DNA from: Nioella nitratireducens
GTDB lineage: Bacteria > Pseudomonadota > Alphaproteobacteria > Rhodobacterales > Rhodobacteraceae
Length of the DNA stretch: 42,849 nt
Assembly (NCBI RefSeq): GCF_001879715.1
Contig: NZ_MNBW01000022.1
Location: 1 to 42,849 of the forward strand
Direction of reading: 5' to 3'
Part shown: positions 33,019 through 42,759 of the stretch, piece after piece
How the letters are laid out: the number at the start of each line of letters is the position of its first letter
Numbering within the stretch: position 1 is the stretch's first letter
Made by a program: the position numbers and the translations under genes
The notes under the pieces: model-generated
Seen by the model: the letters and a program-made list of their open reading frames with translations, nothing else
Databases searched by the model: none
What the model was told of the DNA's origin: nothing

Positions 33019-34493
33019 TATTTTGTTGAAAAACTCGTGCTTGATCGAAGCGTAAGTTACTGATTCAATTCTTCGGACCGGCGGGAGAATTGAGCAATGT
33101 TGGGACCGAGACAGGAAGCGCAGGCTGCACTTTTCTACGAGTTCTCGCTTGAGGATCACGTCCCCATGGATCACCTGCTTCGATCCATCGACCGTTTTGT
33201 CGATCTGAGCAGTATCCGCGCCTACCTTGCGGATTTCTACAGCCATACAGGCCGTCCGTCGGTCGATCCCGAACTGCTGATCCGGATGCTGCTGGTCGGC
33301 TATTGCTTCGGCATCCGGTCGGAACGGCGGCTGTGTGAAGAGGTGCATCTGAACCTGGCATATCGCTGGTTTTGCCGCCTGGATTTGAGCGACCGGGTCC
33401 CTGATCACTCGACGTTCTCCAAGAACCGGCACGGGCGTTTCCACGACAGCGAATTGCTGCGCCACCTGTTCGAGACGACCGTCGCTCGGTGCATCGAGGA
33501 AGGTCTGGTCAGCGGCCAGCGCATGGCCATCGACGCCAGCCTGATCGAGGCCGATGCGCCCCGTGCGGTGCGCGAGTATCTCGAAACGCTGGACGAGGCA
33601 GCGTTTGGCGCCGCCAGCGAGGTCCAGCCCAAGTTCACGTCGCATTCCGACCCGGCCAGCCAGTGGACTGCGGCGCGCAAGGGGCCGGCATTCTTCAGCT
33701 ATTCCGACAACTACCTGATCGACACGGATCATGGCGTCATCGTTGATGTCGAGGCGACGCGGTCGATCCGGCAGGCCGAAGTCGGATCGACCAAGACCAT
33801 GCTTGATCGGGTGAAGGCCAAGTTCAACCTGCATCCCGAGCGCCTGATAGCCGACACCGCCTACGGCACCGGACCGATGCTGGGCTGGCTGGTCGACCGC
33901 AAGATCGCCCCGCACATTCCGGTGCTCGACCATTCCGGGCGCAGCGACGGCACCTGGACCCGAGCCGACTTCGAGTGGGACGCCGAGAACGATCAATACA
34001 TCTGCCCCGAAGGCCTCGAGCTGAAGCAGTTCCGCCGGAACTACTCCGATCCGAACCGGGGACCGACCGGCAAGGGTGTCGCCAAATACCGCTGCTTGAA
34101 ACACACCTGCCAGGCCTGCCCATCGAAGTCACGCTGCTGCCCCACGTGGACTTCCGCTCCATCACCCGCGAGGAACACGAAGACGCCCGTCAGGCCGCCC
34201 GGGATATCGCGAAGACCAGGCAATACGAGATATCGATGAAGCTCCGGAAAAAAAAGGTCGAGATGCTTTTCGCGCACCTCAAGCGCATCCTCGGGCTCGG
34301 AAGGCTTCGACTACGCGGCCCATGCGGTGCAAAAGACGAATTCCTGCTCGCCGCCACCGCCCAGAACCTTCGGAAGTTGGCCAAGATCTTTCCCGCACCG
34401 CAGCAAGTGCGAAAAGCCTGACAGAAAAGGCGCTTGCGCCGCTTTCGGATGCCAGGATTCTGCGCTCGCGAACGGGTGTTTTTCCACAGAATC
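33019..34493 (+). mobile_element. IS1182-family insertion element, degenerate ends
   Basis: Holds a frameshifted transposase. Imperfect terminal repeats are suggested by TATTTTGTTGAAAAACTCG (33019-33037) against the complement of 34474-34493, about 14 of 20 matching. The exact ends and a target duplication cannot be seen. It is inserted between the broken hns and the ubiquitin-like operon. Confidence 0.6.
33097..34421 (+). pseudogene. IS1182-family transposase, frameshifted
   Basis: The first part (33097-34140) has the family's VDPELLIRMLLVGYCFGIRS, DHSTFSKNRHGRF, MAIDASLIEADA and LIADTAYGTG. Near 34138-34150 the reading shifts by one base; the other frame then gives VDFRSITREEHEDARQA, KKKVEMLFAHLKRILGL and EFLLAATAQNLRKLA to the stop at 34421. 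The two parts together equal the normal length of about 440 residues. A single-base loss explains it; programmed shifting is unlikely because no slippery run is present. Confidence 0.85.
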
Positions 34494-34645
34494 GGCGGAA
34501 TGCGGGCATTCGCTGCGGCAGGATTATCTATCTCGCCATGGACTTAGCACCGCCGCCGAAATCTCGTCAGACGGCCCACGCCGGATGGTTACCCTAAAGC
34601 GGACCTTAGTCTGGCCTCTGTTTTTCAGGACAGCATCTATCGATT

Positions 34646-35011
34646 TCATCTTTGCCCCAGATTGGAAGGCCGTCCACCCCGACACCAGTTTATCTCCCCT
34701 TTCTTGATCCAGAAATGGCATCCACATGCGTTCTTCTGGTGGATGGAAGGATGTACGGTGGGGCGGGACCAGAAATCTTCGGTGATCCGCCACCGCGGTC
34801 GTTGGTTTGGGTTAAGAGAAAGAGTGATGAGTTCCCCGCATCCGCCCGGACAGTTAAGGCAGGCCCACTTCTTGATATCGCCGTTTTCTACGACGGTGAG
34901 CTCCTCCGGGGCGATCATCGACCGGTCTGGTATCTTTGGTGCGCGGGTCGTCAAAAAATCGAAACGCAGAAGATGCAACCGACGGAAAAGTCGTGTGATC
35001 ATGTGTTTCAT
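34646..35011 (-). CDS. DUF6527 zinc-binding protein (121 aa)
   Basis: Cys-rich core: WACLNCPGGCGELITLSL (C51, C54, C58), RPRWRI, then ACGCHFWIKKGEINWC (C96, C98, C110). This matches DUF6527 proteins, found with bacterial ubiquitin-like systems. The basic N-terminus (ITRLFRRLHLLRFDFL) may be partly signal-like or an RNA/DNA-binding tail. One base separates its ATG from the JAB-E1 stop (TGACATG), so it is co-translated with it. Role unknown; it may recognise targets or act as an E3-like factor (inference). Confidence 0.8.
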   Translation of the reverse strand: MKHMITRLFRRLHLLRFDFLTTRAPKIPDRSMIAPEELTVVENGDIKKWACLNCPGGCGELITLSLNPNQRPRWRITEDFWSRPTVHPSIHQKNACGCHFWIKKGEINWCRGGRPSNLGQR

Positions 35012-35012
35012 G

Positions 35013-36404
35013 TCAACTCACCACATCCAAAAATGGTTGCATGTCAGCGCGGCCGAGCGTCGCTTCCTGGCTGCAACAAGGGCAATCCGGTTGCGGTTCA
35101 ACCAAGGGCTTACGTTCGTCTCGGGCGTGAAATCGCCGCATGCGGGTTGGCAACATACCGGCCTCTCCGGCAAGTCCGGTTATACCCGCCAGCCACTCAT
35201 TGACCGCCATCGCTCCGGCCTCGGTCGTAAAAGTTACCACGGCTGGAGATGGATCGCCCTCGCCCAAGACGTAGGCTTCCTCTTTCAACCGCTGATAGCT
35301 ATCGGGATCATCGCGTCGTAACGTTTCTTCCCGGGCTCGGCGCGGATCGACATATCCGCCGCACAGCAAGCAAGGGTGACCCGGCACAAGTGTCGAGACC
35401 CGGGCAAAGAGGTCGTATGCAGTTTCCGTCCGTCGCTGCATGGCCAGCCCGACGTCGATGACAGGGATGCCGTAAAACCTTGCAAATCGATTCAGAAACA
35501 GCCGACCTGCATGATCGTCTGTGCAACAGAAAATCACGTCGCAGGCTTTGAGTGCTTCCCATGTCACCGGGTCTCCGGCCCAAGCGTCGACGCTTACCAA
35601 CTTCATACCGAGAGCCGATTCCTCGACAGTTCGTGCGTGAATATTGGTCTTTGGCAACTTCGCATCAGCATCTGATCGCCGCGCCCCGTGGAGGCGGTTG
35701 AGATTGGTCAGGTCCACTATGTCTTTGTCGAATTGGACTGCCTCTTTCACTCCAAGCCGCAAAAGCAGCGGTAACACCGCACTTCCAGTTGCGCCGCCGC
35801 CAGCGATTCCGCAGCGAAAGCCTGACACTTGCAGTGATGCATCGTCGCCGAAAAGCCGGACCTGACGATCCAAGAATTTCGCCGGAGTTCCGGTGAGACC
35901 AGAAATCCGTAAGCGCGGTCCAGAATGCAGAATACGTCCAATTTCGACAGCATTTTCAGTTGTTGTCCAGATCCGAGCGGCGAGGTCGCCATTCTCTGCG
36001 ATAATAATGCTCACCAGACCCTGCATTCCCTTCAATAGGGCTGTGCGGGCGAGTTCGGCTTCGTTACGGTCATCCTGTTCGGAAAAACGCGCTTTGCCCT
36101 TCGGGTGGGTATGAACGAGAGCTGGGGTGAGGCCAGTCGTCTTGGCTTCGTTTAGTAGTCGCATGAATCCATCGGTTTGCCAGGTGACATGGCGCCCCGA
36201 CGCCGACACGAGTTCGTTATCGCCAACCGGATCGAACCGATGCGAAACCAAACGCCGCCGAGGTTGATTTGACCATGGATCACACTCGATATCAGCAATG
36301 CCAAAAAGCATGTAGGCCGAGCGCTCCGATCCTGCCCCTGCCGTGAGCAGGGACTGGATTTGCGCCTCATGCGGCTCCAAAAGGATGAGGTCCATGGCAT
36401 CCAT
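35013..36404 (-). CDS. JAB peptidase-E1 (ThiF) fusion (463 aa)
   Basis: The N-terminal half is a JAB/MPN+ isopeptidase: E27 in GSERSAY is a candidate first ligand, and LVHTHPKGKARFSEQDD gives H98, H100 and D111. The C-terminal half is an E1-like adenylating domain: IAGGGATGS (202-208), FDKDIVDLTNLNRLHGARR, and DVIFCCTDDHAGR. Two cysteine pairs, CLLC at 345-348 and CPCC at 441-444, would hold structural zinc. Combined, the protein could activate and trim ubiquitin-like proteins. The start ATG overlaps the stop of the Ub-E2 gene (TGATG). No clear E1 catalytic cysteine can be assigned. Confidence 0.88.
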   Translation of the reverse strand: MDAMDLILLEPHEAQIQSLLTAGAGSERSAYMLFGIADIECDPWSNQPRRRLVSHRFDPVGDNELVSASGRHVTWQTDGFMRLLNEAKTTGLTPALVHTHPKGKARFSEQDDRNEAELARTALLKGMQGLVSIIIAENGDLAARIWTTTENAVEIGRILHSGPRLRISGLTGTPAKFLDRQVRLFGDDASLQVSGFRCGIAGGGATGSAVLPLLLRLGVKEAVQFDKDIVDLTNLNRLHGARRSDADAKLPKTNIHARTVEESALGMKLVSVDAWAGDPVTWEALKACDVIFCCTDDHAGRLFLNRFARFYGIPVIDVGLAMQRRTETAYDLFARVSTLVPGHPCLLCGGYVDPRRAREETLRRDDPDSYQRLKEEAYVLGEGDPSPAVVTFTTEAGAMAVNEWLAGITGLAGEAGMLPTRMRRFHARDERKPLVEPQPDCPCCSQEATLGRADMQPFLDVVS

Positions 36405-37258
36405 CAGGCCCGTGCCTCCGCTAGAGCAGTTTGAACGCGGGCGACCATGGTTTGCAGACCATCGACCCCCGGACGCCAGGCAGTGTTGTGGCGCGACCAA
36501 CGCTGCCAAACGCGACCACCAAAACGGTGCTCAACAGTACAAGCTTTTGGAACTTGGCCCGTGTCCACCAGGGTGAGCTTCGGCGAGACATAGAACATGT
36601 CCGGCGAGCAGTCGGGATAGCCCCTGGGAAGTAGGATCAGAACGTCAGCCGACAAATGGTCGAACTTGCCCGCCGGAAGCGGCACAGCTTTCAGGATGGT
36701 GCCTGTGTTGCCGCCCTCTGTCACTACTTCGAACTCATACCCATGACCGGAAAGGTAGATTTGGTCCTTCGACGGAAGGGCATCGCCCTCCGTCGTTTGA
36801 TCAATCAGTGACACGAACCGCTCAACGCCGGCATCGGCCAGGTTAATTACATCCGTATCGATGATCTTCTTGTCATGCTGCCCTGGGATCTCTTGCCAGA
36901 GATTGTAGTTGGGCGGCAGTTTGGCCAGTTTGCGCAACACGAAGCCACTGACGCAGGCTCGGGGCCATTCGAGATCAGCGTCGTCGATTTTGAACTTGAA
37001 GTTGCGATCAGAGCGGGCGACCAGCACTCTCTCGATACCACGACCGCGCAGATCATAGCTTTCGTCGAGCCGGATGTCTTCGAAGTCGCCGTTGGGCAGG
37101 ATTGCGATGGCCACATGTTCATCAACAGGGTGCCCATCAGCGGCTTCGATCAACTGGCGTCCCAGAACCTTGGGATCGTCGAAGACGTGTTTCTTGAAGT
37201 TGAGGTCCTCATCGGCGATGAGAACACGGAAGCGAGGATCATTTCCTTGCGGTTTCAT
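36404..37258 (-). CDS. Tandem ubiquitin-like repeats fused to E2 domain (284 aa)
   Basis: Residues about 9-84 (FRVLIADEDLNFKKHVFDD to VLVAR) and 86-151 (FKFKIDDADLEWPRACVSG to GVERFVSLI) are two ubiquitin-like units of the multiubiquitin type. Residues about 160-284 look like a prokaryotic E2 of family E: VLILLPRGYPDCSPDMFYVSP, then VWQRWSRHNTAWRPGVDGL. C217 and C240 are the candidate active-site cysteines. No di-glycine follows either repeat. The start at 37258 has AAGGA eight bases upstream and lies 69 bases after the helicase stop. Translationally coupled to the JAB-E1 gene. Confidence 0.85.
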   Translation of the reverse strand: MKPQGNDPRFRVLIADEDLNFKKHVFDDPKVLGRQLIEAADGHPVDEHVAIAILPNGDFEDIRLDESYDLRGRGIERVLVARSDRNFKFKIDDADLEWPRACVSGFVLRKLAKLPPNYNLWQEIPGQHDKKIIDTDVINLADAGVERFVSLIDQTTEGDALPSKDQIYLSGHGYEFEVVTEGGNTGTILKAVPLPAGKFDHLSADVLILLPRGYPDCSPDMFYVSPKLTLVDTGQVPKACTVEHRFGGRVWQRWSRHNTAWRPGVDGLQTMVARVQTALAEARA

Positions 37259-37327
37259 ATTGTTAGTCCTTGTAGTGTTACAGAACGCAGACCCCATGTC
37301 TGCGCCTTCACAAGGACAATCGCGGCG

Positions 37328-40300
37328 TCAGGAAGTATCCGGTAAGCTAGATCCAATCTTTTTTCTCAGCGTGCCGGATGGCGGCGGATTGCAGATGAAA
37401 AAGTAAGGGCACCGCGCACATCGATCACTACGGTTTGGTGGGAACCTTCCCTCGATGATGGAGATCGCGGCGTCCGCGATCTTCTTCTTTCTGGTGCTGA
37501 TTTTACCCTCTGACATGTTCAAACGATCCCGATCACCGCCCGTCAAATACACGAATTCCGCTTCCCCACGCCCTTCTGCCGCAATCTGAAACGCCGCAGC
37601 ATCGAGCGCATCCAATGCTGTGCTCGTCTTGCGTCCCGTGCGGATACGTCGGAAAACCGTCGCGTGACCGGTCTCGATCTCCTCATGGGCCGACACGACA
37701 ATCTCCGCATCTTCAAACCTAAGCGATAGGGATTGGGGTACCTTCCGGGTCTCACTCCGCCGAAGCTGGAAGAAGAACTGCAACAAATCATCGGAAATCT
37801 GTCGATACTCGGCGGCGTAGCCATGCTCCGTAGGTCCATGTGCGACCCAGGCAGCTTCGATGATCGTCCTTAACTCTGTCTCGTCCGGCATCTCGGCGGG
37901 TCGCGCCGTCAGTTCATCAACGACAGCCTGCACAGCATTATGCATCCGCATGGGCGCCGACTCCATGCGACGCCCCCCAACTTGAAGAACATGAGCAAAG
38001 AAAAACCGCCGTGGGCATTTGTCGAAGGTCGCCAGTTGCGACGGCGACATACGGGCTACGCCATCGACTTGCAACGTGAAGCGCTCAGCCTCTCCGACAA
38101 CATCTCTAACTGCGGAAATCGGCTCTTGAATTGACAGTTGGCCGGAGATGTCGTCGACAAAACTGGACCGACTCTGCCGATAACCATTAGATTTTTTGCT
38201 GGGCGCGTATAGGAACAGACCGTCTTCTGCCCGGGATAGCGCAACGAAGAACAAACATCGCTGTTCCTCATCATGGCCGGCATCTATTGCCTCGCCGCCG
38301 CGAAACACCGGGCCCTCGATCATGCCATCCGGCGGGGGAAGGCCGCGGCTTTGTTTGGCCGAGCGCGGGATCGAGCCGCTTGTTAAAGACGGAAGGTGTA
38401 GCACCTTGAACTCAAGACCCTTGCTCCCGTGGATCGTCATCAGACGAACAGCGTCTATGCTCTGAGCAGCGCTAGGAAGATCGCGCAAATCGCGCTCATC
38501 TGAGAGGATCACCAACCGTCGGATGTGTTCCAGAAGGTCGCGGACTGGATATCCTGATTTTTCCGGGAGAGCGGAGCGCAGAAAGTTCTGGAACTGCCAG
38601 AAGGCAAGCGCGGGGTTGGCGTTGCCATCACGAGCCTGCTTTGCAATATCGGCCGCAAGCCGTGTGCGATCCAGATAGATCTTCGTGATCACTTGCCAGG
38701 CGGTCGCCGTGGGCTCGATCCCGTCGAAAGCGTCGATAAGGGCTTTCGCCGAGGCTTGGCTACTTTCGCTCAACCCATCTGCCGCATCCAAAATGGTCCG
38801 CCAGTTGAGAGGAAGGGGCTTCTTCGTGTCCCGGATAGCCTCGATTGCCAGGGCGATATCTTCGATGGGCATCTGAAATGACCGCATTGAGGCGACGCAT
38901 GTCAGTCCCATTGCTCTGGGGTCGACCACGAGCGACAGGAGCGATAGCGCTTCCTTGATTTCCGGTCGGTCGAATAATGGCCCGAGGAACAGAACAGGGA
39001 TTCCACGCGCCTCCAAACCAGCGGCGATCTCCGCCAACCGCGCATTTCCCTTGCAGATGACCGCTTGATCACGAAACGAGCCCATATCAGCTCGGGCAGC
39101 GGTTATGCGGGCAGCTATTTCGTCGACCTCATGGTCCTTCGACTCCACCGAAAGGAAAGACGGCGCTGCACCGTTGTTGCCCTTGAACGCATGCGCTTGG
39201 AAACTGGTGGCCTCCATTCGAATTTTTGCAAAAGTGCTGAATGCATCGCAGATTTCCTGGGACGAACGGTAATTGGTGCTGAGTTGCATTGAAGTTCCGC
39301 CGGGAAAGTCGTCCGTCTCGAACCGGTCGATATTGTAAGACGACGCGCCCCGGAAGCGGTAGATGGATTGCTTGGCGTCTCCCACAACCCAGAGGTTGCC
39401 ACCATCTGGTTTCAGAGCGCGCAAGAACCGCACGCTGGCGCGGTTCACATCCTGATATTCGTCCACAAGAACGTGCTCATACCGATCCTGAAGGTCCTTG
39501 CGCACGGCTTCGTCGGATTCGACCAATGCCGTCGGGCGCGCGACGAGATCACCGAAATCGACCGCGCCGCGCTCCAACTTCAGTTGCTCATAAAGGTCGT
39601 AGACCGACGCAATCTCTAGACATTTCTCAGCGGCAATCTGGTCTTCCTCCGTGTCCGCGGCATCAGCCATCTGCTGCGCCAGTACACGGTAGCGATGTTG
39701 GTCGACGACCTCGTCCTTGGCGCGCGAGATCGCTGACAGGATGGACCGCAGGTTGTCGGTCGGGTCCCAGAGATCATTGAAATGCGTCAGCCTCAGGCGC
39801 GGAAACTCGTCTTCGAGAAGCGCAATCGCTTCGGTCGCATCGATCAGACGTGGGTCTGGAGGCAAGTTTGCGCGGTCGTGGAACCGCCGCAGAAGATCGA
39901 GCCCGAAGGAATGAAACGTCCCGATCCATGCGGACCCGGCCGCTTCTGGCCAAGCCAACATGGCGCGATCCGTCATTTCACCGGCGGCCTTGTTCGAGAA
40001 GGTCAGAAGCAGAATGCTCTCGGGCTCGACGCTGCGGTTCTTTAGAACGGACAATCTGCCGACGAGCGTTTGTGTCTTTCCAGTTCCCGGCCCGGCCTTC
40101 AAAAGTAGGGCCTTTCCTTCGTGTTCTGCTGCCCGCTTTTGTTCTTCGTTCAAAGGCTTTGGCGGTGATACCGTATCTTTGTCAGGTTCAATCGGCGGAA
40201 GAAGAAGTGCGTCGAACAGTTGGACCGCCACCATCGGGTAGGGAGCCCCAAGCCGTTTGGTAATCTCTTCTGCGCTCAAGCACTCTTCGACATGCCAAGA

Positions 40301-40741
40301 CCAGGCGAGAGCACGCGGAAACAGAAACTCACGTGCAAACAGATCCATTTGGACCTCCTCGCGCGCACGATTGCTGTAGTCGACCACACGTTCCCCACCC
40401 ACCGATGATGGATCTGCGGAACGCGCGGGGTCGATCTCCATGGTTGGCGGAATATCCACTTCACCGCCAAACTCGTGGTGTCCAATCTCATGTGCGACCA
40501 AAAATGCATCGAGAAACGCGTTCCCGGTGTCTTCATGCAGAATAGTTGCGGACGTTTTCTGAAGAACAGCCCGCCCGCCTTTAAGTTGCGGATTACCTGC
40601 AGGGCGTTTCCGGACTTCCAGATCGCGTCGTTTGGCCTCGCAAAGCGCAAACTCATAGGGGCGGTTTGGGTCGCCACCTTTCTCTCGACACTGCGCGTGA
40701 AGGTCAGCCGCGCACGCTCTTATGGTTTCAATCCGATCCAT
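37328..40741 (-). CDS. ImmA/IrrE protease-UvrD helicase-RecB nuclease fusion (1137 aa)
   Basis: Three parts in one protein. Residues about 1-185 are an ImmA/IrrE-type zincin: [12 protein letters not shown] (HEIGH at 84-88) and [16 protein letters not shown]. Residues about 197-850 are a UvrD/Rep helicase: AGPGTGKT at 216-223, [26 protein letters not shown] and HGSKGLEFK. The last 250 residues resemble a RecB/AddB nuclease with an iron-sulfur cluster: a first cysteine in [13 protein letters not shown] and the C-terminal set C1108, C1111 and C1117; [11 protein letters not shown] is the likely active-site strand. Its start overlaps the HTH-like gene by 14 bases. Probably a regulated DNA-degrading motor. 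Confidence 0.88.
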   Translation of the reverse strand: MDRIETIRACAADLHAQCREKGGDPNRPYEFALCEAKRRDLEVRKRPAGNPQLKGGRAVLQKTSATILHEDTGNAFLDAFLVAHEIGHHEFGGEVDIPPTMEIDPARSADPSSVGGERVVDYSNRAREEVQMDLFAREFLFPRALAWSWHVEECLSAEEITKRLGAPYPMVAVQLFDALLLPPIEPDKDTVSPPKPLNEEQKRAAEHEGKALLLKAGPGTGKTQTLVGRLSVLKNRSVEPESILLLTFSNKAAGEMTDRAMLAWPEAAGSAWIGTFHSFGLDLLRRFHDRANLPPDPRLIDATEAIALLEDEFPRLRLTHFNDLWDPTDNLRSILSAISRAKDEVVDQHRYRVLAQQMADAADTEEDQIAAEKCLEIASVYDLYEQLKLERGAVDFGDLVARPTALVESDEAVRKDLQDRYEHVLVDEYQDVNRASVRFLRALKPDGGNLWVVGDAKQSIYRFRGASSYNIDRFETDDFPGGTSMQLSTNYRSSQEICDAFSTFAKIRMEATSFQAHAFKGNNGAAPSFLSVESKDHEVDEIAARITAARADMGSFRDQAVICKGNARLAEIAAGLEARGIPVLFLGPLFDRPEIKEALSLLSLVVDPRAMGLTCVASMRSFQMPIEDIALAIEAIRDTKKPLPLNWRTILDAADGLSESSQASAKALIDAFDGIEPTATAWQVITKIYLDRTRLAADIAKQARDGNANPALAFWQFQNFLRSALPEKSGYPVRDLLEHIRRLVILSDERDLRDLPSAAQSIDAVRLMTIHGSKGLEFKVLHLPSLTSGSIPRSAKQSRGLPPPDGMIEGPVFRGGEAIDAGHDEEQRCLFFVALSRAEDGLFLYAPSKKSNGYRQSRSSFVDDISGQLSIQEPISAVRDVVGEAERFTLQVDGVARMSPSQLATFDKCPRRFFFAHVLQVGGRRMESAPMRMHNAVQAVVDELTARPAEMPDETELRTIIEAAWVAHGPTEHGYAAEYRQISDDLLQFFFQLRRSETRKVPQSLSLRFEDAEIVVSAHEEIETGHATVFRRIRTGRKTSTALDALDAAAFQIAAEGRGEAEFVYLTGGDRDRLNMSEGKISTRKKKIADAAISIIEGRFPPNRSDRCARCPYFFICNPPPSGTLRKKIGSSLPDTS

Positions 40742-41276
40742 CGTCCGCGAGCAACGTATTTAACGCGCGCCGCTCCTCCTCGGTCAAATCAGCATGTTCG
40801 ACATAGGTCTCGAATCCGATAGGCGCCTCATTACCTGGTTTCCCATCGGACTTCATCGCAACGGCCTGCCCATCTCCTTGCTGCATGCCGCTGATCACGT
40901 CTTGAATGTGCACATCCAGCTTTTTTGCCAGCGCCTTCAACAGCCCCAATGGCATCGAAGCAAGATATACGATGTCGGCATTCAGACCGGTAAAAAAGCC
41001 TCGGGGAAGGCCAAGGTCACGCGCAAATTCTCGTAAACCGCTGCCAAACAGTGTTTGCCGGACATGTTGGACGCGCAGGACCTCCGCGCTCATGGCCTTG
41101 GTCTCAAGCGAAAGGCTCGCCTCTGCAACCTCCAAATCGTTCATGGAAAGTTCGTTGAACAGCGCGAGGAGGTCTTGGGTGTATTCCGGATAGCGTTGGA
41201 GATACACTTTCAGCGTTTCAGGCGACAACTCCTCTTCGATTGTGAAGTCGTTAAGAACATCATCTCTATTTGCCAT
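40728..41276 (-). CDS. HTH-like regulator preceding the fusion protease (182 aa)
   Basis: The middle of the protein ([20 protein letters not shown], then [21 protein letters not shown]) looks like an Xre-type helix-turn-helix, and the first 75 residues are acidic helices ([16 protein letters not shown]). It overlaps the sigma-like gene by 11 bases and the fusion gene by 14, so the three are made together. ImmA/IrrE proteases typically cut a partner HTH repressor, so this is a candidate substrate of the fused protease domain (inference). Not a recognised named family. Confidence 0.65.
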   Translation of the reverse strand: MANRDDVLNDFTIEEELSPETLKVYLQRYPEYTQDLLALFNELSMNDLEVAEASLSLETKAMSAEVLRVQHVRQTLFGSGLREFARDLGLPRGFFTGLNADIVYLASMPLGLLKALAKKLDVHIQDVISGMQQGDGQAVAMKSDGKPGNEAPIGFETYVEHADLTEEERRALNTLLADDGSD

Positions 41277-42069
41277 TATCTATCTCCAGCGCCAGTGCTT
41301 GCCGGATCTTCGCAAAGGCTCGGTCGCGCCGGTTGCGTGCAGTCTTCTCCACGCAGCCCAGAAGCTCCGTCATCGAGCGTTCGCCATCTTTGTTCGTTTC
41401 AATTGGAATGTCTGCGAGCATCAAATCAATCACCTCTCGTTCATCTGTCGGTAAAGCGTTAATCGCACGGCGCACATGAATCCGGTAATCAAGATCGTCC
41501 TCAGCTGTGAGGTTACCCCTTTTATAGCGTTCTAGTGCCGCTTCGACGACGGCACGCACTTCGCCAGTGACCGCGTCCTCGACGTCCTCACTTGCGTTTT
41601 CCCGACGGTTCACCTTGCGGAGCTTCGTGATGTGCGCCGACCGCACCGCTTTGTCGAAGACGACCTCGTAGATATCGAGTTGCTCGTCATAGTTCTGCCT
41701 ATCGGTGAACATCAGCTCGGTGACATGATCTACCGTCGCGTCACGGATTTCAGCGAGGCGCGCATCTTCATGGATTTTGTCGCCAACTTGGCGGCTTGCT
41801 CGTGGGCACGCCGCTTCGACCCGATCGCGCAATATATCGTAGAGCCGAATGAACCGACCGTCCGCGTTGTCTGACTTTGTCTGGCGCAAATAGAACATGA
41901 GAACTTCTGAAGGCACATATTGACTATGTCGCCGGTCTCTTATGGCTGCGCTGTCCATTAATTTCTCGAACGACCATGTGAGGCTCATTTCAATATATTC
42001 GGTGATCAGCGGGCGTCTGGTATAAAATTCGCCGCTGATTTTACGTTTTCTTAGTGGATCAATACTCAT
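41266..42069 (-). CDS. Sigma-70-like transcription factor (267 aa)
   Basis: The C-terminal 65 residues match sigma region 4: RRAINALPTDEREVIDLMLA, then SMTELLGCVEKTARNRRDRA and FAKIRQALAL. The first 190 residues contain aromatic and charged helices (ITEYIEMSLTWSFEKLMDS, FYLRQTKSDNADGRFIRLYDI) that could be a divergent region 2. First gene of the minus-strand operon; it could switch on the downstream helicase and ubiquitin-like genes. The ribosome site before the ATG at 42069 is weak. Alternative: a sigma-like HTH without sigma activity. Confidence 0.7.
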   Translation of the reverse strand: MSIDPLRKRKISGEFYTRRPLITEYIEMSLTWSFEKLMDSAAIRDRRHSQYVPSEVLMFYLRQTKSDNADGRFIRLYDILRDRVEAACPRASRQVGDKIHEDARLAEIRDATVDHVTELMFTDRQNYDEQLDIYEVVFDKAVRSAHITKLRKVNRRENASEDVEDAVTGEVRAVVEAALERYKRGNLTAEDDLDYRIHVRRAINALPTDEREVIDLMLADIPIETNKDGERSMTELLGCVEKTARNRRDRAFAKIRQALALEIDNGK

Positions 42070-42594
42070 TCAGATACACTTTTGATCGTTGCTTAGCGCA
42101 CCACTACCACGAGGCGAACCTAAGCGGCAAATGCTCAACTGAGTCGAGCACACATTTGATATGCGTCTACGCGAGAATGATAGACGTACCATGTTCGCAA
42201 GTCGAAAGGCCGGTTTGACTGGTCATACCGCAGCATTGCAAGCAGTCATTAAATGGCAGTGATGGGAAGGCAGTTTATCCCATTAGTTCAAAGTCCCTGC
42301 GTTGTGTAAATTTGGCCAATACTAAGTTTTGCGAGCGCAACGAATAGCGGCAATAGGGGCTTCAAACGCAGCATGGCAATCGGCTGCCGGATGTTTCCTT
42401 AGGGTCGGACACTCGATCATCCTGACGTTGTGGCAGTCGCATGCGACTGACACTTTTGCGGTTTCAAGGCGTTTGGCCCTGCGCCTTCGACGGTCCGCTG
42501 TTCCGGATATCTCACCGGTACCGTGCGAGAGCGCAGCGACGCAGCAGGAGGCGCACTTGCGCCCCCGCGGGAGCGTGTCGAGGTAACCGTGAGC
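42070..42594. other. Gene-free stretch before the sigma-like gene
   Basis: About 525 bases without a convincing gene on either strand; the few frames are short and have no ribosome sites. It must hold the promoter of the 7.4-kb minus-strand operon, but no clear -35/-10 pair or palindrome was found. GC is lower near 42070-42340 than further right. Confidence 0.6.
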
Positions 42595-42759
42595 CTAAGC
42601 CCACGGGTCAATCTCAACCAGCACCTGAACCTCGTCGCCGTCGATTTCATCGGCGGGGACGGCGCCGAAGGTTCCATCCCCTGCCTGGAAGACGACGATC
42701 GAGACCATGAGCGTGGCGGCGAGGGAGGCGGCGAAGGCGTGTGCATCTTTGCGGGACAT
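42595..42759 (-). CDS. Small protein with N-terminal hydrophobic segment (54 aa)
   Basis: MSRKDAHAFAASLAATLMVS followed by IVVFQAG is a basic start and a hydrophobic stretch, which could be a signal peptide or single membrane span; the rest is acidic (DEIDGDEVQVLVEIDP). GGAG lies eight bases before the ATG. The longer frame from 42840 is not needed. Not recognised; the call rests on the ribosome site and segment pattern. Confidence 0.5.
   Translation of the reverse strand: MSRKDAHAFAASLAATLMVSIVVFQAGDGTFGAVPADEIDGDEVQVLVEIDPWA

Noticed and set aside
32692-34104. Minus-strand frame of 470 codons
   Set aside because: Antisense to the IS1182-type transposase.
34138-34150. Programmed frameshift in the IS1182-type transposase
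   Set aside because: No slippery heptamer or following stem is visible, and this family is normally read in one frame, so a mutation is simpler.
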